Of a stretch of DNA of 39,852 bases, positions 23,353 to 31,886 are shown piece by piece (positions within the stretch are counted from its first letter, which is position 1; every line of letters begins with the position of its first letter). Source of the DNA: Victivallaceae bacterium. GTDB lineage: Bacteria; Verrucomicrobiota; Lentisphaeria; Victivallales; Victivallaceae. Position numbers and translations under genes: made by a program. A model generated the notes under the pieces. It made no database searches and had not been told where the DNA came from. It saw only the letters and a list, made by a program, of their open reading frames with translations. The stretch covers positions 1 to 39,852 of the forward strand of contig JAEDIJ010000018.1 in assembly GCA_016292515.1 (NCBI GenBank), read 5' to 3'.

Positions 23353-24716
23353 AAACACAACTTTTTTCCAAAGAGATGGAAACCGCCGTTTCAGGACACT
23401 GGAGCGGCGTTTTGTTACCCCCCGCGCTCGACGGCGTTTATACGGACAGCCGTGCCGACGGACGCGGAAAAATGTTTCTCGCGCTCAAAGGCGAACGTTT
23501 TGACGCGCACGATTTTCTCGCCGACGCCGCGAAAAACGGCGCCGCCGCGCTCTGTGTCGCTGCCGACCGCGAAAGCGATGCCGAAAAGATCGATCTGCCC
23601 CGCCTGGTCGTGCCGGATACGCTCAAAGCCTATCAGAAATTGGCGAATCTCTACCGGAAAAAATTTCCCCGGCTTACCGTTGCCGGAGTGACGGGCAGCG
23701 TCGGCAAGACGAGCGTCAAAGAGATGCTCCGCGCGATTTTCACCGCCGCTTCGACGCCCGATGAAGTTCTCGCGACGGAGGGCAATACCAACAATCAGAT
23801 CGGAGTGCCGCAAAACCTTTTCCGGCTGACGGAGCGTCATCGCTACGCCGTGATCGAAATGGGAACGAGCGCGCCGGGGGAGATCGCGCCGTTGAGCCTT
23901 ACGGCGGCTCCCGACGTCGCCGTCGTCAATTCGATCGCGCCCTGCCATCTGGAAAAGTTGATCGACCTCGCCGGGGTCGCCCGCGAAAAGGCGTCGATCA
24001 TTGCCGGTTTGCCGGCAAACGGCACCGTCGTGCTTCCCGCGCTTGCCCCCGAGCGCGAAGTGCTCGCCGCGGCGTGCGAGGGCAAGAAAATCATTTGGTT
24101 CGGCGACGATCCGAATTGCGATTTTTATTCGGAATATCTCGGCGGAGATTTGACGGAAAGCCGTTTTTGCCTGCATTTCCCCGACGGCGGGAAGTTTGAG
24201 ATCGCGTGGCATCTCGGCGGAGCGCATCAGTCGCTGAATGCCGCCGCCGCCGCCGCCGCCGCGTGGAGTTGCGGCATCGACGCTTCCGTCATCGCCAAAG
24301 CGTTGCCGCAGACGCAGTTGCCGGGGATGCGGATGAAGCGCACTCAACTTGACGGCATCACCTATCTCAATGACGCCTACAACGCCAATCCCGCGAGTAT
24401 GAGCGCGACGCTGACGCAGTTGTCGCAGACCCGTCTGGACGAGGAGCATCTTGTGATTGTCCTCGGCGGAATGCGCGAACTGGGCAGTGTTTCCGCCGAT
24501 GCCCACCGCGAAACGCTGGCGTTGGCAAAGAAACTTTTTCCGCAGGCGCGCATCATTACCGTCGGCGCGGAATTTGCTGACAGTCCCGCGGAAATCCATT
24601 TTGCCGACAGCGTCCGTTTTTCCTTGAAAGAGCATCTCAAAACGGGCGACCTCGTCTTTTTGAAAGGTTCGCGCGGCACCGCATTGGAAAAACTCATCCC
24701 CGAGGAAGCGCGTTGA
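23349..24716 (+). CDS. murF: UDP-N-acetylmuramoyl-tripeptide--D-alanyl-D-alanine ligase (MurF)
   Basis: A 455-residue Mur ligase of normal MurF length. It has the N-terminal MurF domain signature TDSRADGRGKMFLALKGERFDAHDF, the P-loop VTGSVGKTSVKEML, NTNNQIGVPQ and IEMGTSAPGEIAPL in the central ATPase domain, then HQSLNAAAAAAAAWSCGID and YLNDAYNANPASMSATL, typical of MurF. It adds D-Ala-D-Ala to UDP-MurNAc-tripeptide using ATP in the cytoplasm. It overlaps the preceding lipoprotein by 4 bases (ATGA) and the following murE by 4 bases (TTGA). The order murF before murE is reversed from the usual dcw cluster. Confidence 0.95.
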   Translation: MKTQLFSKEMETAVSGHWSGVLLPPALDGVYTDSRADGRGKMFLALKGERFDAHDFLADAAKNGAAALCVAADRESDAEKIDLPRLVVPDTLKAYQKLANLYRKKFPRLTVAGVTGSVGKTSVKEMLRAIFTAASTPDEVLATEGNTNNQIGVPQNLFRLTERHRYAVIEMGTSAPGEIAPLSLTAAPDVAVVNSIAPCHLEKLIDLAGVAREKASIIAGLPANGTVVLPALAPEREVLAAACEGKKIIWFGDDPNCDFYSEYLGGDLTESRFCLHFPDGGKFEIAWHLGGAHQSLNAAAAAAAAWSCGIDASVIAKALPQTQLPGMRMKRTQLDGITYLNDAYNANPASMSATLTQLSQTRLDEEHLVIVLGGMRELGSVSADAHRETLALAKKLFPQARIITVGAEFADSPAEIHFADSVRFSLKEHLKTGDLVFLKGSRGTALEKLIPEEAR

Positions 24717-26170
24717 AAACGATCTTTTCGCTTCTCGGCGATCTCGTCGTGCATCCGGAAACGGCGCAGATCCCGTTGCCGGAAGCGGTCTGCTGCGATT
24801 CCCGCGTTGTCGTGCCGGGGGCTCTCTTTGCCGCCGTGCGCGGCGTCAACGTCGATGCCGCAAAATTCATCCCCTCCGCCGTGGAAAAAGGGGCAAAGGT
24901 GATTTTGTCGGAAACTCCCGTACCGCCGATTCCCGGTGTCGCGGTGATCCGGGTGCGCGATGCCGCGGCGGCGTATTCCCGGTTGGAGAGGGCGCATTGC
25001 GGTTTCCCCGATGAAACGCTCGGCGTCATCGGCGTCACGGGGACGAACGGCAAGACGAGCACCGTCTACTTTTTGCGGCATATTTTGACGGCGGCGAACC
25101 GCCGTTGCGGAATGGTTTCCACGGTCGAAACCGACGACGGCAAAGAACGCATTGCCGCCAATGCGACGACCCCCGCCGCCGGAGAATTTTTTGCACTGCT
25201 CCGAAAAATGAAGCAAAACGATCTTGACTTTGCCGCGATGGAAGTTTCCAGTCATTCGCTCGATCAACGCCGTCTGGCGGGGCTTGAAGTCAAGGTTGCG
25301 GTCTTTACTAATCTAACGGGCGATCATCTTGATTATCATAAGGATATGACAAATTATTTCGCGGCGAAAAAACGGCTTTTTAGCGACTATCTCGTGCCGA
25401 CGGGATGTGCCGTCGTCAACGTCGACGATCCCTACGGCGCGCGGCTCTGCCGGGAATTGGCGACGCTTCGATCGACGGTTTCTTTCGGCACTTCGGGCGA
25501 TGCCGCGTGGCGGATCAGCGACGTTGAACTTCGCGCCGACGGTTCGCGTTTCGTTCTATCTTCCAAGGAGGTGCGGCTTGCCGTTTCGACGCCGCTGATC
25601 GGGTTGCACAATATCCATAATCTCGTCGGAGCATTGCTTGCGGCGCGCGCGCTCGGCGTCGGCGATGATATTCTGCTTGCCGCCGCCGCCAACTGCGTGA
25701 TGGCGCCGGGGCGTTTGGAGCGGTACGATCTGCCAAACGGCGCCGTCGCTTTTGTCGATTATGCCCATACCGACGATGCGCTGAAAAACGTGCTCGGCAT
25801 TTTGCGGCAACTCGGCAAAAAACGTCTGATCGCCGTTTTCGGGGCGGGGGGCGACCGCGACCGCACCAAGCGTCCGCGGATGGGGCGCGTCGTTTCCGGA
25901 ATTTGCGATTTCGCCGTCGTCACCAGCGACAACCCCCGCACGGAAGATCCCGAAGCCATTATCGATGAGATCGTTGCGGGAATTTCGCCGACGTTTGATT
26001 TCCGGCGCATCGCCGACCGCCGCGCCGCGATCGAATACGCGCTCGATTTGGCGCAAACCGGCGATTTCATCCTCATCGCCGGCAAAGGACACGAGGATTA
26101 TCAGGAGATCGATCACGTCCGCCATTTTTTCAGCGACGCCGCCGTCGTGAAAGAGTGGAGCCGGAAATAG
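24713..26170 (+). CDS. murE: UDP-N-acetylmuramoyl-tripeptide synthetase (MurE, meso-DAP type)
   Basis: A 485-residue protein starting with TTG at 24713 within a TTGA overlap with the murF stop. It has CDSRVVVPGALFAAVRG, P-loop GVTGTNGKTSTVYFL, TTPAAGEFFALL, EVSSHSLDQRRL, NLTGDHLDYHKDM with AAKKRLF, and the substrate-selecting DNPRTEDP motif. DNPR is the signature of MurE that attaches meso-diaminopimelate (Lys-type enzymes differ), so this bacterium probably has meso-DAP peptidoglycan. The reaction uses UDP-MurNAc-L-Ala-D-Glu and ATP. A perfect 8-base stem-loop starts at the end of the gene. Confidence 0.95.
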   Translation: MKTIFSLLGDLVVHPETAQIPLPEAVCCDSRVVVPGALFAAVRGVNVDAAKFIPSAVEKGAKVILSETPVPPIPGVAVIRVRDAAAAYSRLERAHCGFPDETLGVIGVTGTNGKTSTVYFLRHILTAANRRCGMVSTVETDDGKERIAANATTPAAGEFFALLRKMKQNDLDFAAMEVSSHSLDQRRLAGLEVKVAVFTNLTGDHLDYHKDMTNYFAAKKRLFSDYLVPTGCAVVNVDDPYGARLCRELATLRSTVSFGTSGDAAWRISDVELRADGSRFVLSSKEVRLAVSTPLIGLHNIHNLVGALLAARALGVGDDILLAAAANCVMAPGRLERYDLPNGAVAFVDYAHTDDALKNVLGILRQLGKKRLIAVFGAGGDRDRTKRPRMGRVVSGICDFAVVTSDNPRTEDPEAIIDEIVAGISPTFDFRRIADRRAAIEYALDLAQTGDFILIAGKGHEDYQEIDHVRHFFSDAAVVKEWSRK

Positions 26171-26187
26171 CCCCCCGTTTTTCCGGC
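26160..26187 (+). other. Stem-loop at the 3' end of murE
   Basis: Arms GCCGGAAA (26160-26167) and TTTCCGGC (26180-26187) are perfectly complementary with a 12-base loop. No T-run follows, so it is more an mRNA-end or processing stem-loop than a canonical terminator. The rest of the gap to 26294 contains only a short CCCCGTCGGGG motif. Confidence 0.35.
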
Positions 26188-26294
26188 GCGCCGTTCGGAA
26201 ATCCCTTTTCCCAAATGCGGAAACCTGAAAATTTCCCCGCCTGAATTATACGGGAAATGACCTCCGGCACACTCCGTCCCCGTCGGGGCAAAGT

Positions 26295-26328
26295 TTGATT
26301 TTTCGCGTTTTCGGGTGTATATTATAAT
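26295..26328 (+). promoter_or_regulatory. Promoter of the HPr-enzyme I unit
   Basis: -35 TTGATT at 26295-26300, 17-base spacer, -10 TATATT at 26318-26323; an overlapping consensus TATAAT follows at 26323-26328. Leader about 55 bases. Confidence 0.5.
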
Positions 26329-26384
26329 ATGACAGGGAGAATTTTTTCTCCGGCTTTTTTTAACTGAAAAAACGGGATTTTAAG

Positions 26385-26669
26385 ATGGCTCAAAACAAAT
26401 GCAGCGCGGAAGTTACGGTTTGCAGTCCGATGGGATTGCACGGCCGCCCCGCCTCATTGCTGGTGCAACAGGCTTCCAAGTACCGCTCCAAAATTTCGCT
26501 CTGCCGTCCGGAAGATCCCGAGAATCCCGCCGATTGCCGCAGTATTCTTTCCCTTTTGGTGTTGGCGGCGACGCAGGGGACGAAACTGATCCTTTCCGCC
26601 GAGGGAGAAGATGCGCCGCAGGCGATTGCCGCGCTTTCGGAACTTTTTGCGCAAAATTTTAATGAATAA
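26385..26669 (+). CDS. Phosphocarrier protein HPr
   Basis: A 94-residue HPr. The active-site His19 is in MGLHGRPAS (usual GLHARPA), and the regulatory Ser53 is in CRSILSLLVLAA, aligning with the HPr-kinase target serine of Gram-positive HPr (K-S-I-M-G). AEGEDAPQAIAALSELF is the conserved C-terminal helix. There are about two extra residues before the Ser segment (RPEDPENPADC). It receives phosphate from enzyme I, encoded immediately downstream. A possible phosphorylatable Ser53 suggests HPrK control, common in Gram-negative lineages that encode HprK; no hprK is in the window. No sugar-specific EII component is seen here, so the role could be regulatory. Confidence 0.93.
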   Translation: MAQNKCSAEVTVCSPMGLHGRPASLLVQQASKYRSKISLCRPEDPENPADCRSILSLLVLAATQGTKLILSAEGEDAPQAIAALSELFAQNFNE

Positions 26670-26697
26670 CGGTTTGAACCATATGATGGGAACTTCG

Positions 26698-28452
26698 ATG
26701 CAGAACGTCAAGGTGATCGCGATCTCTCCCGGGATCGCGATCGGCAGAGTCCTGCGTATCCAGCGGCTCAACCGTCTTGTCGAGCCCAATGCGAGCACGA
26801 TCCCCGAAGAAAAGATCGAGGGCGAGATCAGCCGTCTGTACGCCGCATTGGCGACGACCCGCAAGCAGTTGCAGGAGTTGCGTTCGACGCTCGGAGAGAA
26901 ACTTTCCGCCGAGGAATCGGGGATTTTCGACGCGCATTTGCTCTTGCTCGACGACCGTATGTTGCTCACGGATATCGAGAAACACATTCGCGAGGAAAGA
27001 AATTCCGCCGAGTTCGCCATATCCCGCAGTACCGAGCATTTCATCGGCGTTTTCAGCGCGATCCCCGATCCCTACTTGCAGGAGCGCGCCGCCGATCTGC
27101 GCGACGTGACGGGCAGGGTGATGGCGAATCTGACCGAGGAGGAGGTCGCCCGTCCCAATCTCGACGACCGCCGGATCATCGTCGCCGACACGCTGACGCC
27201 GTCGGAGACCGTCCAGTTGGATTGCTCCAAGGTACTCGGTTTCGCGGTGGAGACCGGCAGTGCCACCAGCCACGCCGCGATCTTGGCGCGGTCGATGCGT
27301 CTGCCCGCCGTTTCCGGACTGCCGCACGAAGTTTTCGACAATCTGCGCTCCAACGACATCGTCATCATCGACGGCGTCGCCGGGCGGCTGATCGTCAATC
27401 CCGACGCGCGTACCGAGGAAGCCTACCGGCTCAAAGCCGCCGCCGCCGGCAAACTGATCGACGAGTTGGGGCGCGAAACGGAATTGACTCCCGAAACGAC
27501 CGACGGGTTCAAAGTGGAACTCGCCGCCAACATCGACGCCGCCGGGCAGTACGCCGAAGCGAGCAAGATGGGCGCGTACGGCATCGGACTTTTTCGTACC
27601 GAATTTATGTTTATGGAGCAGGGGAGACTGCCCGACGAGGAAACGCAGTACAAGTGCTACCGCGAACTGCTGATCTCCGCCGGAGAGCGTCCGGTGACGA
27701 TCCGCACGCTCGATATCGGCGCCGACAAAGTTTCCGGCAACGTCTACCGCTTCGCCGAAGTCAATCCCGCCCTCGGATTGCGCGGGATACGGCTCTGTCT
27801 TTACGAAAGGCGCGATCTCTTTACGACGCAGTTGCGCGCGCTTTTCCGCGCCGGAGTTTCCGGCGATCTGCGCATTATGGTGCCGATGGTCAGCAGCGTG
27901 CAGGAGTTGATCGAGTGCCGTGAATTGATCCGGCAGGTGCAGAATCAACTGGCGCAGGAAAATCTGGAATTCAGTTCGCGCGTTCTTTTCGGCGCGATGA
28001 TCGAGACTCCCGCGGCGGCGCTGTGCGCCGGAAATCTCGCCGAATACGTCGACTTTTTCAGCATCGGCACCAACGACCTCGTGCAGTACACGATGGCGAT
28101 CGACCGTCTCAACGAGCGCGTTTCCTATTTGAACCGGGCGGCGTCTCCGGCGGTTCTGCGGCTGATCCGTCACTGCGTGGAGTGCGCCGAGCGCAAGGGG
28201 ATCCCCGTTGCCGTCTGCGGTCAGATGGCGGCGGATCCGGCGACGGCGCTCTTGCTCGCCGGAATGGGCATTCAGGAATTGAGTATGGCATCTCCGGCGA
28301 TCCCGCTGGTGCGGCGCGCGATCCGCAGTGTCAGTATGTTCGACTTGGAGCAACTGGTCGACCGGGCGCTTCACGCGACCAATGACGACGAGCCGATGAA
28401 ACTCGCCGAAGAAGTGTTGCAGAAACATGCGCCGGAATTGATTGATCTTTAA
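26698..28452 (+). CDS. ptsI: Phosphoenolpyruvate--protein phosphotransferase (PTS enzyme I)
   Basis: A 584-residue enzyme I. The start MQNVKVIAISPGIAIGR at 26698 gives normal length and places the phosphorylated His192 (SATSHAAILAR; E. coli His189). An ATG at 26662 overlapping the HPr stop is open but would add 12 unconserved residues. It has GIGLFRTEFMFM and RTLDIGADK (PEP-binding domain), GAMIETPAAAL, FFSIGTNDLVQYTMAIDR and VCGQMAADP, all catalytic-domain signatures. It phosphorylates HPr from PEP in the cytoplasm. The HPr-enzyme I pair without EII suggests either sugar-specific components elsewhere or a regulatory PTS. Confidence 0.96.
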   Translation: MQNVKVIAISPGIAIGRVLRIQRLNRLVEPNASTIPEEKIEGEISRLYAALATTRKQLQELRSTLGEKLSAEESGIFDAHLLLLDDRMLLTDIEKHIREERNSAEFAISRSTEHFIGVFSAIPDPYLQERAADLRDVTGRVMANLTEEEVARPNLDDRRIIVADTLTPSETVQLDCSKVLGFAVETGSATSHAAILARSMRLPAVSGLPHEVFDNLRSNDIVIIDGVAGRLIVNPDARTEEAYRLKAAAAGKLIDELGRETELTPETTDGFKVELAANIDAAGQYAEASKMGAYGIGLFRTEFMFMEQGRLPDEETQYKCYRELLISAGERPVTIRTLDIGADKVSGNVYRFAEVNPALGLRGIRLCLYERRDLFTTQLRALFRAGVSGDLRIMVPMVSSVQELIECRELIRQVQNQLAQENLEFSSRVLFGAMIETPAAALCAGNLAEYVDFFSIGTNDLVQYTMAIDRLNERVSYLNRAASPAVLRLIRHCVECAERKGIPVAVCGQMAADPATALLLAGMGIQELSMASPAIPLVRRAIRSVSMFDLEQLVDRALHATNDDEPMKLAEEVLQKHAPELIDL

Positions 28453-28464
28453 GGATTTGACAAA

Positions 28465-28863
28465 ATGAAAATATATCTTTCCGGTCCGATCATGGACGAA
28501 CAGCCCGGCGTCGCGCGCGACTGGCGCGAATGGGTGAAATCCCGCCTCGGCGGACAATTTTCTCTGCTTGACCCGATGCGGAGAAAATTCGTTGACCGTC
28601 AGGTCGACAGTGCCAACGAGATCGTGGAATTCGACTTGCGCGACGTGCGCGAAGCCGACATCATACTGGTCAACTACAACCGGCCGAGCATCGGCACGAG
28701 TATGGAAGTCTTTTACGCGGCGCACGATCTCGGCAAATTCGTCGTCGCGTTTTCGCCGCTCGCTTTTGCGGATTGCAGTCCGTGGATGGCGCGTTTCTGC
28801 ACCAAAATCCTGCCGGATCTCGAAACGGCGGTCAACTATATCGAGACCCATTTTGCCGATTGA
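28465..28863 (+). CDS. Nucleoside 2-deoxyribosyltransferase-like protein
   Basis: A 132-residue protein. MKIYLSGPI at the N-terminus, the mid-protein motif DLRDVREADIILVNYNRPSIGTSMEVFYAAHDLGK with Asp and Glu, and VVAFSP match the nucleoside 2-deoxyribosyltransferase/YtoQ-like Rossmannoid family. The catalytic Glu of true deoxyribosyltransferases may correspond to the Glu in GTSMEV. These proteins cleave or exchange nucleoside bases, or bind nucleotides, in the cytoplasm. It lies 12 bases after ptsI and 15 bases before the Kdo transferase, probably co-transcribed. Enzymatic specificity cannot be told from sequence. Confidence 0.75.
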   Translation: MKIYLSGPIMDEQPGVARDWREWVKSRLGGQFSLLDPMRRKFVDRQVDSANEIVEFDLRDVREADIILVNYNRPSIGTSMEVFYAAHDLGKFVVAFSPLAFADCSPWMARFCTKILPDLETAVNYIETHFAD

Positions 28864-28878
28864 CGAAAGGAAGTTTTT

Positions 28879-30168
28879 ATGTTCTGGCGATTTTTATACA
28901 ACTTGCTGATGCCGATCGGCTTCCTCTTCTTTCTGCCCGGCGTCATCTGCAAATACCGCAACCGCGGCGGCTGGAAAGAGACTTTTGCCGAGCGTTTCGG
29001 CAAATTCACGCCTGAGAGGATCGAGGAGTTGAAAGCCTTTCGCGGCGCGATCTGGATCCACGCCGTCAGCGTCGGCGAGAGCGTCGTCGCGCTTTCGCTG
29101 ATCGAACGTTACCGGAAGTCCCACCCCGAACGCAAGTTCGTGATCTCGACGACGACGACGACGGGGCAGGAGTTGGCGCGGAGCAAGGCCCCGGAAAATT
29201 GCGCGGTGATTTTCTGCCCGATCGATTTCTGGTGGATGGTGCGCCGCACGTTCGATGTGCTGCAACCGTCGATGCTGGTGATCTTTGAAACGGAATTGTG
29301 GCCCAATATGATCGCCGAAGCGCGTTCCCGGCATCTCCCCGTAGCCGTCGTCAACGGCAGGATGAGCGATCATTCGTCGCGCGGCTACCGCCGGGCGCGT
29401 TGGTTCTTTGCGCCGATGCTGGAAATGCTCGACGTGATCTCGGTGCAGAGCGAAGCCGACGGAGCGCGTTACCGTGCCGTCGCGCCGCGCGCCAACGTCG
29501 TCGTGAGCGGCAATCTGAAATTCGATCAGACTCTGCCGGAAAATCTTGAAGCGGTCGATCTTGACGCCTATTTCGGCGGCGGCGACCGCGTCGTGTTGCT
29601 GGCGGCAAGCACCCATCCGGGGGAAGAAGCACTGATTGCCCGCAGTTTTCTGGAATTGCGGAAAAAGCATCCGCAGTTGAAACTTGTCATCGTGCCGCGG
29701 CACGCGGAGCGCGGTGCCGACATCGCCGAATTTCTGACGGGATACGCGATCTCCTTTGTCCGCCGGAGCGCAACGGCATCGGCGGAGACTCCGGTCGATG
29801 CTTTGATCGCCGACACGACGGGGGAAATGTTCCGCTTCCTCGCGGCGGCGGATATCGTCATTATGGGCAAGAGCCTCGCCGGACAGGACGAGGGGCACAA
29901 CCTGATCGAACCGGCATTGCTCGGCAAACCGATCGTCACGGGGGCGGTGTTGCGCAATTTCCGCTTTATTTTACAGATTTTGAAAGACGCCGACGCCGTC
30001 GAAACGGTGCCGAAAGATGAAAATCTGACGGATATCCTCGATGCGCTTGTCGCCTCTCCGGAAAAACGGCGCGAATTGGGCGCAAAAGCCGCCGCCGCGA
30101 TCGGCGTTCACCGCGGTGCCGCCCTTAAAACGATCGACTTGCTCGAAAATCTGCTCACTCAAAAATAA
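28879..30168 (+). CDS. waaA: 3-deoxy-D-manno-octulosonic acid transferase (Kdo transferase)
   Basis: A 429-residue inner-membrane-associated GT30 enzyme. The N-terminal hydrophobic anchor FLYNLLMPIGFLFFLPGV is followed by TFAERFGKF with the conserved Glu, IWIHAVSVGESVVALSLI, STTTTTGQELA, FETELWPNMI (the highly conserved E-x-E-L-W-P-N), VVNGRMSDHSSRGYRR, VSGNLKFDQT and a donor-binding half with AASTHPGEE and GQDEGHNLIEPAL. It transfers Kdo from CMP-Kdo to lipid A, showing that the organism makes LPS-type lipid. Ribosome-binding site AAAGGAAG. A hairpin after the gene at about 30241 could end transcription. Confidence 0.95.
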   Translation: MFWRFLYNLLMPIGFLFFLPGVICKYRNRGGWKETFAERFGKFTPERIEELKAFRGAIWIHAVSVGESVVALSLIERYRKSHPERKFVISTTTTTGQELARSKAPENCAVIFCPIDFWWMVRRTFDVLQPSMLVIFETELWPNMIAEARSRHLPVAVVNGRMSDHSSRGYRRARWFFAPMLEMLDVISVQSEADGARYRAVAPRANVVVSGNLKFDQTLPENLEAVDLDAYFGGGDRVVLLAASTHPGEEALIARSFLELRKKHPQLKLVIVPRHAERGADIAEFLTGYAISFVRRSATASAETPVDALIADTTGEMFRFLAAADIVIMGKSLAGQDEGHNLIEPALLGKPIVTGAVLRNFRFILQILKDADAVETVPKDENLTDILDALVASPEKRRELGAKAAAAIGVHRGAALKTIDLLENLLTQK

Positions 30169-30240
30169 AGCCGTTTGAGCACGCCCCGATCAACTGCCAG
30201 CCCCTCTTGCTCCCGTCCCATCAGAGTCCGAATGAAAAAA

Positions 30241-30277
30241 GCGTTTTTTTAGCGGGAAACGCTTGCTTTTTTCCGCT
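30241..30277 (+). terminator. Possible terminator with an alternative overlapping hairpin
   Basis: Stem GCGTTT (30241-30246) with AAACGC (30257-30262), flanked by AAAAAA upstream and TTGCTTTTTT downstream. A second, mutually exclusive stem pairs 30251-30259 with 30269-30277. Likely ends waaA transcription. It overlaps the next promoter's -35 box. Confidence 0.4.
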
Positions 30278-30291
30278 TGACGGAGTAGATT
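30263..30291 (+). promoter_or_regulatory. Promoter of the nitroreductase-rhaB operon
   Basis: -35 TTGCTT at 30263-30268, 17-base spacer, -10 TAGATT at 30286-30291. AAGGAG and the start codon follow at 30320 and 30334. Confidence 0.45.
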
Positions 30292-30333
30292 TCATCAAAG
30301 ATGAAAGTTTTTTCCACAAAAGGAGTTTTTACG

Positions 30334-30843
30334 ATGGATTTTTATGATGTGATCTCCGCGCGCAGGAGCGTGCGTCAGTTTACCGCCGAACCGGTTTCCG
30401 CTGAATCCCGCGCGCGCATCGCGCAGTGCGTCGCCGCCGCGCCGTCGGCGTGCAACCGGCAGCCTTACCGTTTCCTCTGGATCGAAGATCCCGAGCTGAT
30501 CCGGCAACTTCACAGCGTGACGGTACAGCCGACGATCCTCGACGCGCCCGTCGTCGTCGCGGGACTTGTCAACCGCGATGCGGCGTGGCGGCTCAATGAA
30601 AACGACCGCCGCAGTATCGGCGAGATCGACCTCGCGATCGCGGCGGAGCATTTCGCGCTCGCCGTGACGGCGGAAAAACTCGGCAGTTGCTGGGTCGCCG
30701 CCTTTGATACGGCGCGCGCCGCCGAAATTCTCCAAGTTCAGGCACCGTGGCACGTCGACGTGCTTTTTCCCGTCGGGCATCCGGCAGGCGATCTGCGTCC
30801 CTTTGCCCGCGTTTCCGCCGATGAGATGATGAAAGTGCTGTAA
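30334..30843 (+). CDS. Nitroreductase family protein
   Basis: A 169-residue FMN-binding fold protein. The start MDFYDVISARRSVRQF at 30334 follows AAGGAG; an ATG at 30301 is too far upstream of it to be the start. ARRSVRQFT at the N-terminus, AAPSACNRQPYRFLWI with the FMN-binding Ser-x-x-Asn-x-Q, EKLGSCWVAAF and FPVGHPA at the end are family signatures. It would reduce nitro- or quinone-type compounds, or act in a flavin-dependent biosynthetic step, in the cytoplasm. It leads an operon with an unknown protein, HisA-like, RhaB and a solute-binding protein. Substrate unknown. Confidence 0.88.
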   Translation: MDFYDVISARRSVRQFTAEPVSAESRARIAQCVAAAPSACNRQPYRFLWIEDPELIRQLHSVTVQPTILDAPVVVAGLVNRDAAWRLNENDRRSIGEIDLAIAAEHFALAVTAEKLGSCWVAAFDTARAAEILQVQAPWHVDVLFPVGHPAGDLRPFARVSADEMMKVL

Positions 30844-30845
30844 TT

Positions 30846-31886
30846 GTGGCAAAAAGTTATACCATTGACGGCAAAAATTTCGCTTTGACGGCGAAATCCG
30901 CCGGGAAGTACATTTACTCGCTCGCCGTAGACGGCGTTGAACGCCTTGCCGTCGGCAGGGTGCGTTGCGGCAAATTCACCGAACTCGGCGCGTTGGGGGA
31001 GAAATTCCGCGTCCACCGCGAAGAAGCGAATTTTCTCTGCGGCATCGATACTTCGTGCGTGTTGCCTTTCGGCTGCGAATATGAGATCAAACGCACGTTG
31101 GAGTGCGGGGACGGTGCGCTGGATTTTTCGACCGACGTCGCCGCGCTTCACTTCGGCAGGGTCGGCGATCTCGCATTGGAGGAACTCTTTTTTCCCGGCG
31201 ACGGAACTTCGGCGTCGCTCCTTTTGCTGGGCGAAAGCGTCCCGAAAAAGTTTTCTCCGGCGGAGCAGGGGGAATTGTACTGCGGAAAGCAGTACCCGCT
31301 TTGCTTGCGCGTCGATTTTTTCGACGGTGCGTCGGTCGAATATCAGACCGGTTTCGACGTATGGCGGCACGATGCCGCAAGCGCGATGACGGGCGTCAGC
31401 GCGGAGTTTTCCCTTGTCCGCGACGAAAAGGGATTGCATTTGTTTCGTCAGGTGTTGCGTTACGACGAGGGCGTCGAATCGGAAAAGCGTCCGTGGCGAT
31501 TCAATACGCTTATCTCGTGGCAGACCGCCAGCGAAAAGCCGTTTCCGCCGCGGGTCGATGCGCAAACGATCGACGGTTGTCCGCTCTCCGGCGCGTGGCG
31601 CCGGGAATTGCGCCGCCGCATCCGCCGGACGCAGGGGGATTTCCTCCTCGGCGGCATTTCGGCGGCGCTCTGCGACGAGCCCTCGCATCTGGAAAGGGCA
31701 GGGCGCGGCGCGTTGCTCCACAGCCCGATGCAGGAGTATCTCGCCTCCTACCGCTGGGCGAACCGCGAATTGCGCAAATCGGGCGGCGTTTTCACTTTGG
31801 ACGCGCGGGAAAATCATACTTTGCTCGGCGAGGTGTTGAGCCGTCCGCCGCGCGAACTTCTGCAGGAAAGGGAGGCGTCGCTGTGA
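30846..31886 (+). CDS. Conserved-looking hypothetical protein (beta-rich)
   Basis: A 346-residue protein of unrecognised family, starting with GTG at 30846, 2 bases after the nitroreductase stop. It is rich in predicted beta strands, with alternating hydrophobic patterns such as KYIYSLAVDGVERLAVGRV, LEELFFPGDGTSASLLLLGES and VEYQTGFDVWRHD. The C-terminal third is Arg- and helix-rich (GAWRRELRRRIRRTQG). No signal peptide and no membrane segment. The strand pattern recalls beta-sandwich sugar-processing or epimerase-like folds, but nothing supports an assignment. Its GTGA overlap with the downstream HisA-like gene indicates coupled translation. Confidence 0.6.
   Translation: MAKSYTIDGKNFALTAKSAGKYIYSLAVDGVERLAVGRVRCGKFTELGALGEKFRVHREEANFLCGIDTSCVLPFGCEYEIKRTLECGDGALDFSTDVAALHFGRVGDLALEELFFPGDGTSASLLLLGESVPKKFSPAEQGELYCGKQYPLCLRVDFFDGASVEYQTGFDVWRHDAASAMTGVSAEFSLVRDEKGLHLFRQVLRYDEGVESEKRPWRFNTLISWQTASEKPFPPRVDAQTIDGCPLSGAWRRELRRRIRRTQGDFLLGGISAALCDEPSHLERAGRGALLHSPMQEYLASYRWANRELRKSGGVFTLDARENHTLLGEVLSRPPRELLQEREASL

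Noticed and set aside
24240..24263. GCC trinucleotide run inside murF
   Set aside because: It encodes the poly-Ala helix common after the H-Q-x-x-N motif of Mur ligases, not a regulatory repeat.
26659..28851. A 730-codon open frame on the minus strand opposite ptsI
   Set aside because: It mirrors the GC-rich codon pattern of ptsI, has no recognisable domain, and ptsI itself is clearly the gene.
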